A stretch of DNA of 64,000 nt, taken from NCBI GenBank assembly GCA_000310025.1, contig FN649737.1, positions 2,587,133-2,651,132 of the forward strand. The letters are read 5' to 3'. The stretch is from Ectocarpus siliculosus. Lineage: Eukaryota; Sar; Phaeophyceae; Ectocarpales; Ectocarpaceae. Shown here piece after piece: positions 24,001 to 36,000 of the stretch (the first letter of the stretch is position 1; every line of letters begins with the position of its first letter). Under the pieces are notes generated by a model. It saw only the letters and a program-made list of their open reading frames with translations. It was not told the DNA's origin and did not search any database. The position numbers were made by a program, and so were the translations under genes.

Positions 24001-27000
24001 AGCGAATCTCAATGATCCAAAAAGAAAATAGTAGAAATCAGCATACAGCCTTGCATGGAGCGCCGTTGAGATATGGCGAGGAATGCTTGAACTTCGCGTT
24101 TTAGAGACTTGAACCTTGGCTTGAGGAGTGTGGGCCTCATGAAATAGCACCGATGGTTGACCGTAGGATGCAGCACGCGGATTTTGTGGCTGATGGTAGT
24201 CGTCGAAAGAGTATTTTACCCCCGCCCATCCATCCCCATGAACCAGGTCTGGAGCCCGAAGTATCAAGCCTCTTACCCTTGCGGATGAATGGAGATTGCG
24301 GGACTTCAGGTGACGGACAATCTAGCAAAGATTCTAGTCTAGTGATTTGGCTTCTAGTCGGCCATTCGGTCTCGCACCAAAGCGCAGGGTTGCAGGAATG
24401 AAGATTCGGTCTGCAGGGGGGTGGGCTGAGCGGGCGTTTTGGTCGTGAGAGGTTCGGCTTCTAAACATATTCGTCAGCCGCGTAGGAAATATTCTGTCGA
24501 GATGCCACTGGCGGACGAAACGCTTTCCCGGCATGGTAGCGAGAGATGAAACGATGTTTTTGGGCAGCGTCTTCAAGAGACGGAGATGACCAATACTGCA
24601 ACGAGATCGCTTGCCATGCCGTCTAGCTATCGACTTGTGTGCAATATTTGCCCACCAATAGCTCGGCATTGTTGGTCTCCCTATTTTTTCCTGGCCTTGA
24701 TGCAACATTCTTTGGTGCGCTGTGCGGTAGTTGAAGAGGGTGAGCAAGGGAACATTATTTACTGCAGGTACTTCTCAAATAAAATGTGCCAATAGAGACC
24801 ACACGGCATAACAGATGGCGTCTTGAACAGCTTTCAAACCGAACTCATTCAGAGGCATAGAACCTCACAGCCACTACAACCGTGTTAAATAGCCGGCTCC
24901 TCTTCGTCCATGTCCTCGAAACGCCTCTCTCTTTCTGACGAAACTCTCAAGATTTACTGCAATGGAACTAGAGAGAGTCAAGACGACTCCATTTCACCGG
25001 TTGCCGCGGAAGGAGCTCAAGGCCCGCAAACTCCTCGGGCGGTTTCACGATGGACAGGATACGGTGTGTGAAGTTGATTACAGATTTCGCGGGCTACGTA
25101 CCTCCGAGCCATGTATCGCCACGCATGGTGATTGTTTGTTCTTACGTGTACTAAGGCCGAAATTACCAATCTCCCACACTACTGACAGTTTTGCTAAACC
25201 GCACATGGAACACCTATGGGGTACCATGGGCCCCCCATGGGCCCTTCATGGGCGGCCCATGGGCGGCCCATGGGCGGCCCACGAAGTGCTCACCGTCGGC
25301 AATTCAACCAAGAACTTCCACCACCGGCATATCAGCCTAGAACTTAGCGACCAGCGCCAACCTAGCACGTATCGTGTGGGCTTGGGGTTAGTGTTAGGGT
25401 TAGCGTTAGGGATATTAGCCGCTATGGTGCCCTTTCCAGAGCAGATAATCTATTGTTTAGGAGTACACTGGTTCGGTTGAAGGACTCTCATTGGCCGCCC
25501 ATGGGTGTCCCATGGGTCGTTTGGGAAAACTGTAGAGAGTGTGGGAGACCCAAAATTTCCGAGCATTCGCAGTAGAGCAGTGTTTGGGTATTTGCTCCGT
25601 TACGGCGTAAATCTCGGCCGCTGAGCGCGTCGGTTGGGCCCTGTCGAGGGGGCACTTATTCCCGACGGTCGCGGCGGAGGGTGAGAGGGGGGGCCTCCCT
25701 CTCACGGCGGCCCGCATGACGGGCTTCCTGCAGAATCATTTGCGGGTGGCTGAGCTGCCGACGCAGTTTGCCATGCACTCCTTTCGTGTAGGCGGTTCCC
25801 TCAGCAAGTCGCTGGCAGGGACGGCGGTAGACGAATCATGCAGATTGGGGGCTGGAAGACGGAGTCGGTGGCGCGGCACTACATTGGAGCTACCACTAGT
25901 GGTCGCCGGTCGGGTAGCTAGCGGTGCCGGGGGCAGGGTTATGCCGATACGAATGATATGCCCCGGTCCCCGGAGTTCAGACAAGAGTTTGCCGCATGCG
26001 CGCGACGTCAGTAGGTGCCGGTAGGTGGAGGAAGTCTGGGTGAGTCCCCGTCTCGCCGGGGTGGAGAGAGAAATCAATGGAGGCAACGAAGGACGGGCGG
26101 GACCACGGCCCGGCGCAGGAGGCCTCATCCAATCCAATACTTACATTAAATGGTCCTCGGTTTGGAGTCAGAATACTACAGTATTTGGGCACCTCCGACG
26201 GTTTTGCAAATACCGCAAAAGGCTCGGGACCCCGGCATCAAATACACCGATGCCCCCCTTACGGCACACTGTAGCCCCCAAATCGCTCTGAATCCTCATC
26301 CTTTGAAAAAACGGACGAAATGTTTTTGGTTGACACCAGAATGTCTCATTGGGCGGAAAAATTCCTAAAAATAATAAATCGCCCGGAGACTCTTGCTAAA
26401 GTCTCCAAAATGTAGCTTATTTTTTAATTCCTCGGAGAGTATCACCGTCGGCTTTAACAATGCGTCGTTTGTACGACAATCTTAACACATACATACATGC
26501 GATCATTCCGATGTCGGAGTCAACCATCTTGCGCTTGTCACCACCCCTTACATCTGTTTGGCTGCGTTCACCGCCGTAGGCTCCCGCCGAGGGGTTGGCA
26601 CGAGCGTCTGAGAGGCGCTGCGCCGCGGTGCGAGCCAAGGACAAGGCCGCGCGCACCACTGAGGAGAGCGAGTGGGTCGAGATTGACAAGAAGATATTCC
26701 CGGAGTTCTGGCGGCAGAAGGACCGGCAGGAGGCGAGGTGAGCCAGAAGTATGTCGTGAGCTGAGTGCGCTGTGCTGCTCACAAGGAAGGTCCCACATCG
26801 CCGTCTTCCTGAGTCAGACGCGACCTCGGTGTTGTCGATCGATTCCCTCCGGGTTGGCAGTTCCCTCCGGAGGAACGGCCGGAGTGGGCCTAGTTCGCAA
26901 ATGCGCGAAGTAGAGCTCGAATATCACTAGAATAGAAAGATCAAGGGATAGAACCCCTCTATTCTTCCGAGAATCGCCGGAAAAATAGACGTACGTAAGA

Positions 27001-30000
27001 CTCCCTGGTCTCGCGGACAAGACTAGAGAGTGTGACCACAAATGCAAACCCACAGGCCGCCCCTACCTACCTTTCCCCCGAACCCACCACCCGAACCGCA
27101 ATCGAAATCGGTCGCCATATACTACCGCCGGGAAAACAAACGTTTCGGCTAGACTGAGGCAGTTCAACATGACTTTGACGAGCCTCGGGAAGCCGCCCAC
27201 AGCTTCGGAGGACGGCGACGACTCCGAGCTTGGCGGTGATGGTGGTAGTGGCGGTGGAACACGACCGGCGGGGGAAGGAGCACGCAATGGACATCCAGGG
27301 AGGAGGGGAAGCGGTTGGGTGCTGAGGGGGTGCCCTTTCGATAGGGAGGAAATTCTGCAGATTTGGTCGAGGTGCATGCAGCAGAAGTACGCGTTGATGC
27401 TTGATTGCGTGTATCCAAAGTACCCCGCAGTATGCGTCGTCTCTGAAGCAGCTCCGGGTAGGGGTGACAGGAGTGGAGGTACATGCAACCGTGGAGCATG
27501 ATACCGAAGGGAGTTACCCGAGCGGTACTTTGCGTGCCAACGGCAGTGAATCAGCGTGTCTACAGTTCCCTTCTTGGAACATCGGCTGTTTCATTTTTCA
27601 GTGTTCAAGATGGACCGAGAACTTTTGGTTGTGAGGAGGGCCTGCGTAAGGCGTACATCACGTAACTCCTCTAGATATTACTCCTTACGTAAGTCCTCCC
27701 CTAAGGCCTAAGGGTGACCTTGGTCTTACCACTACATATGCCGTATGGTGGAGGTCTGCAAATGCCTGTTCAAGCAGCTCCAAAAACTTGGTCCTCCGGG
27801 CTGGCGTCATAAAACGACAAACGGCAAACCTTGCTGGGTACCCCCGTTGAGTCCTGGCTGTTGATATCTAGTCTGTTTAGACGTGCGGCGGTTCTGGATT
27901 GATGTTATTGCTCATCTTCTTTGGTGATGCTACAAGTGTACCAAAGCTGGAACTTGCACGTTTCATCTGCGATAATTGTGTTTTTTTCCCGCCGTAGGAA
28001 AGTCCCGCGCGAGAAACGAGACAAACAAGGGTATCATCAAGGACAACGCGCCAGAGGCGACGATCCTGTGGCGGATCTGGAGAACGACAAGCTAAGGGTT
28101 CGAGAACTGCTGCTCGCTTTCAACGGTCCGATTTCAACTTTCGCAAAGTGAGCTGAACATGGAGTCATGTTCGGTCTTGAGCATTGCATGCTAGCCTATG
28201 GTTCCGGTGTCCTTTCGAAGCTTGTATCAGCCAAAACTCCTCTCTTGGTAATTCCCTGCCCTGGTAACCATGCCATGTGCACCCTTTACAAGTGTATGCG
28301 CAGAAGGCTTGAAAACAAGAACGTACAAGGGTTTCAATCGGTGTTGCAACATGTGGAAGTGGCTTGAGATTGTGCAGGATATAGTACAGGTTGTCAACGA
28401 TATCGCAGGTAACAACCCCCCCCCCGTCCGCGGCCCCAGCTAACCTTCCCTCTCTACCTTGATCGGGCGACCGAAAGGGAGAGAGCTCGGTGGGACAGCC
28501 GCAAGGTCCTGGATGGCGAGCTCCTTACCATGACCTCTAGCAAGCGGATCGCCCAGTTTGTGGCCACACGTCGCCGCGCGGTCGAAGCTTGCGGTCGGGA
28601 CAACACCGATCTGGGACGGCCGCCGGGCCCTGATGCTAAGGTTCGCTTGACCGGAAACGGGCCCTTCTCTGGTGATTTGCGTTGTGTGATGAGCTCGTGA
28701 GATACTCGCGGCATTGGTGACGTTGCCGGATCCCGCGACGCCGGGAGTTGTTCATGTATTGATAATTTTTGCCGCCGGGTTCGTTGGTCCTTCGTAGCGA
28801 AATGTCGGTTGAACGGTTTTAACCTTTTCCAAACTCCTGTGATTTTTCGAATCAGGTCATCGCACTGCTGCGCGAGCTCATTACCGCAAAGGCCATCGAT
28901 TCCAAGTACATGGACACCAAAGCCGCGCACAACACCGCGCAGAGGTTCAATACGGAGGTGAGAGATTTGCCGATGATGTTCCTCACTACGCAGGTTTTGG
29001 TCTTGACGATTGCCCAATGACGCACCGGGCGAAAGGTTCCACGACTGTCCCACGAAGCACCAGAAGAGAGCGACCAGAGGAAGTATGAATTTTTCCCACG
29101 CTCTATCTCCCAAATACTGGGAAAACGTTGCCCCCTTTTCCGTCGAAGCACTATGCCAAGGAGCTAGAACGAGACATTGCGTCCCAGCTGCGGGAGCAGA
29201 TACTGGAGAGAGAGCGAGCCATGGTTCACGAGACGAAGGTGGGCGGGAGTGGATGCAACCTGGTAGAGCTATTCGCACGTGCGGTGTTCTCAGCACAACA
29301 CCAGCGCGCGCCGTCGAGATTAGTTTATCTCCAAACCAGTAAAATGCGAATAAGTCGGCGAAACCAATATGTATATTCGAGGATTGTGACCGGAAAAGCG
29401 GTAGATCAGAGACCGAGACGACAGAGAAAGAAGGCAAGGGGGTCCGGGAGCATTGTGAGGGAAATGAGCGACGTTCCTCTACGTTTCATGCTACGGTAAC
29501 GGCGCCGGGGCACAGCACGCTCCCGGGTACCTTTCGAAGAGCACAGGATGGAAAACCCCCTGCTGTTGCACATCGATGGGTGTAGTCCTGTCTTTACCCA
29601 TCTCTTCAACACACTTTGTGGAGTGTATCCACTGACGAAACACATCGGGAATTTGTAGTGGACCTGCAAGCGCTCAGGGTTTCCCACCCCTTCCGCCGTG
29701 CGGCTCCCTCGTGCTAAGGGCGGTACCTACGAGGACGCCAGCGTTAGCGATAGTTCCGACGACGACGCCGAAAACTGGGAGACGGAAACACCACCACCGG
29801 GGGCTCCGTTGGTGGACAAGGTGAGGATGGTACCAGTGTTTCGTCAGACCCTCCCCTTGGGGGGGTAGAGTTCCAATGTTCTATGGGAGAACACATTCCG
29901 GCGCTGAGAAGGGCGGCGTTGGAAACATGTCGTGAACAGCTTTCCAACGACTTGCTTGTTTGGCAGGGGCACCTTCTGGGGAGCGAAGCGATCGAACTTT

Positions 30001-33000
30001 GAGAACCGGCCCTAGGCTGAAATGCTACTTGTGATTCGTCTGTTCGAAACGGCATGAGAACCGTGGGTATATATGCTCATGCGCGTAACACGTGTTCGGT
30101 GATGGGGCTGCATTTGGGTAGGCGAAGAAATCTAACGATATGGGCGAAAAACGAATGTGGACTTTGTCCTAAAGAAGGATGCTGAAATTCCCGGCTCTGC
30201 TTGATGCCATCTCCTTTTTCGACAAGTACCGTACCTCAAATGGCGAAAGCTGCCAAGGCTGAACCTAGTGGTCGTTTCACTTCCACACAAACCTTGGCGG
30301 TGGCGGCAGGTCAAACGAGTTGACGCGAGCTTCCGAGGGGGGCCAACGGGCAATTCTCGCTCGCCTAGGAAAACGGGCAAGGTCACCGACTCCACTCGTG
30401 GCGCTGAATCGCAGAATTTCTCGGCGGCGGCAAGGACTAGAAGCAGTGTTGGTCATGGTTCCACGGCAACTAGTGATAAACATTCTGCGCCGAATTTCGG
30501 CGGCAGTGGTAGAGGTGGCAGCGATTGGGCGAAAGGCGAGGGTGAAGTTCAAGAAAAAGACGCTAGTAGCTGGCAACGTCTTCCCGCCGTGCAAGAGTTT
30601 ACGCAAGAAGAGGTAAGCCGGGTTATTTCCGACACCGGCTTCTCTGCAGAGAAGAATTGGTTGCAAAAGGAGGCGCTGGACGCGTGTGAAGCCGGGCATA
30701 TTTCTTGCTCTGTTGTTGCCTGAGCGCCGTCTATTGCTCGGCAACGGGGAACCCCTCGTCTCGAGCAATGCACTCTGTCCTTTAGCTTTTCCATTCAACA
30801 CCAACGCAAGCTGCAAGCCTTGCCTCAACGAACGTCTACACATTCCATCTTTCCGCTTTTACGGCCGGGTCCACTCATCCCGCGACCCACCCACCACGTT
30901 ACGTTAGGTGGAAGACCTCATCGGCGAAGATCCTTCGTGGGAGGGCTGCCGAGCGTGCCTAACGATCCCCTGTCGGTGGAGTTCGTGCGTGGACTACCGC
31001 TCCGTTAGTGCGAGGAAAACGCAGGTGAACCACCCTGCAGCTTCTGACCAACTGTACTGATCTTAATGTCGGGCTAGTACTTGGATGCCTTACTTGTTCT
31101 TCCTTTGATAACAACCTACTAGGAAGGGATCGAAGTTACTAAAAGGCGAGCAGTGCTGTAGTGTACGAAGGCCATCTTTCTCAATGAACTGGTGATTCTG
31201 AGAGGCTGACCGACAGGCCACAGCCACAAACAACACACATTGTAGACCTCTGAAAGACAATGAGAGAGACCATTCTATATGGTTGCGAGGCAGGCTTGTG
31301 GATGTTTCCGTTCATGGCTCGCGTTGCATCGTCTCTACCGTAGGGCGCAGCTAGCATCAACGAGACTCCCAGAGTAGGCCGAATACATTTCAGAACGGTC
31401 ACAGGCGAAATCTTGGTCAAAAAAGCTTTTTTTGCGATATAGTCTCTATATATTGACTTGCGCACCTGCGGTGGCAGAAGGAAGTCGCTGTACTAGGCAT
31501 ACGGAGCCATACATCGCTGCGAGTTCGGAAAAGCACTGCAGTTCGAAACGGGAGCAGAACCTGGGCATGTTTGTAGATCGGTTTATGGGTGAATCGATTC
31601 GTGCGTAACCTGCTCTGACTCTCTTGTAGCAGATCAAACTGAGCTTCCTCACACGATAGGCTTACTTGGCAGGCTATCATTTAATATAATGCGCAATTAC
31701 AAAGCCGTGAGAGGCAGATACAACCTTTTGTGGCAATTCCTGCCTAGAGAATTTCATCGCAGCGCCTTCCACGCACCATCTACTCTCGCCCTGTAGATAC
31801 GAGACGAGCTGTTCCGGCTAATCGGACTGTGGGATTTGGATGAAGTGGTGACCGTCCTCCCGCTGAGTTGCGTACGGGGCGGGCCTACCACCCTCCCAAG
31901 GAATGAAGCCATCAGCGAACTCAGGTGACGGATTCAAAGCAACGATGCCGTCAAGAACCTCGTCTGTGATACGTCAGCGGCAGAGTCAAGTGTGGAGAGT
32001 CGAGCATTCTCTACATTAAATGGTGAAGTCGTCGAAGTCAAACGATATCTGGCACGCACTACTGAGGTTTGGGCTCTTAATGTAGGGAGGAGTTGTTCGA
32101 CCCGAACCGGCTGACGAACGGGGCACTGCTTCATGGAGAGCGGCAGAGTTTACGTGAACACAGGAGCGAGAAATTCCAGGGGTTCCAGTTTCACAGTCTG
32201 ACTCAATGTGGAGGTGGCAAGCACATGCGAATGGCCCGCAGGTTGTGCCCTGTCGCACTATTCGTCGCTAGACGCTGACCGCGACTGCCTCTACGTAGTT
32301 GTTGATGTGCTCCGTCAAGCCCACCCGCTGGTCGTCCGACGAGGGGAACGCAACAAGAACATGGCAATCGTTGTGATTTGAACCCGAGATCAGGAAGCAA
32401 CCCGAGCTCGAGACGCGACTGGCACGAAACCGTTGAAACAGATTCTCGTCGCGTGCATGTAGGTGGGAGGCGAAAGAACTTGACCGCCAACTGCACCTCG
32501 CCGCTGTCGACAAGGAGCTGCACGACGCCTACGTCTGCAAGGCAGAGGCTATCGAGGTCAAGTCGCTGCACGAGTATTCCACGCTGATGTGGACCAAGGA
32601 CGCGCAGGTAAGAAGCACAACGCTACCACAACGATCATTTTGGAGGTGATGTGAGCAACGCTTCGATTGGTTTCCAAATCTTTGGGGTTGGCGAAGAAAC
32701 TCGTGCAAGTGTGCAGGTTCCACAAAGCACAGGCCCCTGCCGCTTCCGCGAGGTTTTTTGTGAGAGTGTTTCCGACACTCTTGGCCCGGCCATGCCAACA
32801 CGTTGTGCACCTGTGGGGCTCTCTTCTGTTTGTATTCAGGTGGCGTTGTCGAAGGAAAGGGAGCTGACCCTGGCGAGAACGACCACCCAAGAGGTGAGAA
32901 ACCCCTGCCACAATGTTGCTGGCATCTGGCGTTGTAGCCGTGAGGTCCATCCACACGCCAGCCAACCCCCCGCACCACGAGCATCAGGACCACGGTCGTG

Positions 33001-36000
33001 GCCGAAAGCCCGCCTACACCGATGTTGCTCCAAGAGGACGTTGATTATATTGCTCCAGATGCTCTATAGGAAGCCGCTTCCATGGTAGCGCCTAGTCTCA
33101 TCCGATCCCACCCCTCCGCCTGCTTACTTTGCAAGGTGGTCGACGACCTCTTGGAGTCGATGTTGGACGGCTGGGTGTTTGGGGAGCGGCAAGCGGAGCA
33201 CGCCGCAGCCGGCATAATTCCCGCGGTCAAGGCGTCCGACCCCCTCCGACCCGGGGATCAAAGACGGGCGGTGGCATATCTCGATCACCGGTGAGGCAGA
33301 GTAGAGGTTGATGAACCCTTTAATTGGCCTCGTCGTGGCGGCACGGAAAAATCGTGTTTCGTCTCTCTGCGGGCATCCATCCGCTACGGGACAACTCGGG
33401 TGTGGCATTGCACCAAACAGAACATCATCCTTGCGAACTTCCTAGTTGGACAACCAAACTCAGTAGCCAGGAACTTCGATCAACGGCTTGCTGTCGAGGC
33501 ATGAACAGACGTAGCTTCCCTTGTCGGAGGGCTTCAGGGTTGCTGCCTTGGTCTGGCGCACCCGTGCTTGCTCCGCCGGGATAGGGGTGCCTCGGGAATA
33601 GGACCGGCGGAGGGGGGGAACATCCCGCTCGAGGTCTTCGGGAAGATGCTGCAGGTTCTTGGTGGGCTACCACAAGCGGCTTCCCGTCTGAAACCCATCT
33701 CTCTTCGGAAGGAAAAAACGTTCATGAAAATAAATTCACAAAATTGAGCAGCCCGTGACTTCACGAAGCTCAACCTACAATCGACCGCGAAATCATCGAA
33801 TGCTCGTTTGGGCCTAGGCATCGCTTGCGGAGGGTGGCGCATGCTCAGGGTAAGCAACTCCCCGAGGAGATCAAGGGAACACATCACTCCAAGGCGCTAC
33901 CCATCGACGACATCGCCCAGCAGCGCATTATTGAAGGCCGTGCAAGCAAGAAGGTGGGTTGATTGCAGTAGCCAAAGCAGGTTTTTCTGAGTACGCAAAC
34001 CTACTGGATATGAAACAGAATCGGCTAAGCTGGGGTTGGGTTAGGGTTAGGGTCTCCCTCGTCCTTTTTCGTACTAAGCTTACTTTCTTTGCGCAGGCAG
34101 TCCGTTGTTTGGGGCAAGAGCTGGTTGTTTTTCGGCGGGGCGCTTGGACGGGGCGCTCTGCTGGAAATGTTGACTAAGCGCCTGCTCGGTGTTCCTTGAT
34201 GTTCCCGCCGTGCAGCTGACTTCCTGTTCAACAGCAGCGGGCATGAGGGTGGGGCACCGAGGGAAGGAATGTGCTAGACTCTTGAGACCCTCGTTTTCTG
34301 CTCTGTCACTCCTCCTCACACACAGCTGTCGTACCCTATTCGTGGCCCCGTCGTGCTTTCGCCTTACACTTTTCGTCGGCCATGCCTCTGGCGGAAACCG
34401 CGGGAACGAACGCACAGAAAGAAGACCAGAAGCACCTCTTGCGAGAGACGGAGAACACTATGAAGTTCGGCCTGTTCTCGATGGTGCAGGTCAGGAGGGT
34501 CCCATCGCATTGGCGTACGTCCAATCACCTTAAGGAACATAATCCTGATTACGGCTATCGTTGATCTGCAGCCATTCATCATTTCCTAAGGGATCCGACT
34601 CGTACGTGGCTCGGAAAAAAGCGTCTGAGCACGATTTGATTGGCGCAACAGGGTACTGGCTTGCCAGTCTTGTGGGTTTTCGCAGCATTTTCTTATATTA
34701 TATTTCTCGACTACCGCAAGCGCAGGGCTACCTGCATGCAATGACCCTAGTAAAGAGGGAGAAGGAAGCGTGGTCGTGCAAAGGGGACGTGATGACCAAG
34801 GAGGGCACCAGCTTCCGCCCGCCCCTGACCTCGGAGCGGAAGAAGATGGTTCAGGTGCGTGGCCTAACCCAAGTAGACAGCACCTACACCGCAGAATGGA
34901 AGCAAATAATATTGACCGTCGACCTACACAAGGGCCAAACCGCGGGGACCTCTAGCGAAAAGGCACCGAAACCGTTCGAGGTCTGGCCCAACCTCCAGTA
35001 CCGCCCACACCACCGCGTTTCAACTAGAGTTAGGCGGCGGCCGACTCGGCGCGGTAGCCTCTGGCTTTTAGGTTTTCGCGCCCCTGGCGCCTGCGGCTTC
35101 CTGTTGTGATAGAAAATCAACGCTACAGTAGTTCGCCGTGCACACGAGAGGGAAAGAGAACGAACGGGTGATAGGGGTAGAAAGAGAGAGGGAGGGAGGG
35201 AGGGAGGGAGGGAGGGAGGGAGAGATACAACACAGAAAGAGACGTTTGGGGCTTTCCTGATCACGAAACTTAACCTTGCGGTTAGGTCTCCGATGACTTG
35301 TTTCTTTGAGCCTCAGCTCCCTTCACAGTGCCCACTGCGAGACGAATGAGCACGGACAGGGCAGATTCAAGAGCGAATGCGGGCGACTTTTGTAAAACTT
35401 GGATGGTTGTTTGGAGCAGCTTCTGCTGTTGATAACGTCTGTTTCGCGTACAGGCACAACACCCTGATCATGAATCCAATTTTCTCTTATCCGGGGAAAT
35501 CCTACAACCCCGTGCTTTACCGTGTTGTTAGGAAGTGGTTAAGGCTCGAGAGCGAGCGGCCGCGCAGAAGAAGTTCTTAGATCGTGCTCGGAAGGCTGAA
35601 GACCGCGGGGCGCTCCGAGAGGCGAAGAACAAGCGGCGCGTGTCGCAGCGCAAGGCCATGAGAGTGCTTGAGAGTAGGGAGAGAGAGAAGGCGTCTAGGA
35701 ACATACAGGTCAGCTCTCCACTACGGAACACGATAGGCCACCCCCTTGTGGTTCACGTATGCTACAACGGCCCTACAGAGTCCCAGACACGACGAGGCCC
35801 AACAAAGAACCCCGAATTTGCTGTATTTATTGACGAGTTCTCCCTTGACGCAGTTGGCGATGCATCGAGACAAGATGAGTACGCATCACACTTCGTGCCA
35901 AATTCCAAAGGTGGCATGAGCAGTTTGTCGAAGAAACGAAACTCTATACACATTCCACAGGGTTGTCAGGTCGACTGCTAGTCCCGCCTGTCCGAGCACC

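Larger units (their letters stand above)
21431..28957 (+). other. Exons 16-26: charged helices with two more W..LD..P.LY motifs and a 19-nt microexon
   Basis: Exons are 21431-21550, 21851-22024, 22466-22577, 23087-23243, 24976-25063, 26580-26737, 27153-27371, 27998-28147, 28390-28408, 28440-28640 and 28856-28957; all phases agree. The motif recurs as EKRFTMLDRVLRPDLYLW (about 22514-22567) and ESEWVEIDKKIFPEFWRQ (about 26667-26720). The latter is followed by CPFDREEILQIWSR in the next exon, echoing DREDILRVL in exon 7. Other segments are FHRLPRKELKARKLLGRFHD (about 24990-25049) and RARWDSRKVLDGELLTM. The 19-nt exon has AG and GT at its edges and is the only piece found that repairs the phase between 28147 and 28440; I hold it as tentative. 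Confidence 0.7.

Noticed and set aside
28454-29437. Minus-strand frame of 327 codons
   Set aside because: It covers three phase-consistent plus-strand exons and introns; no known motif.
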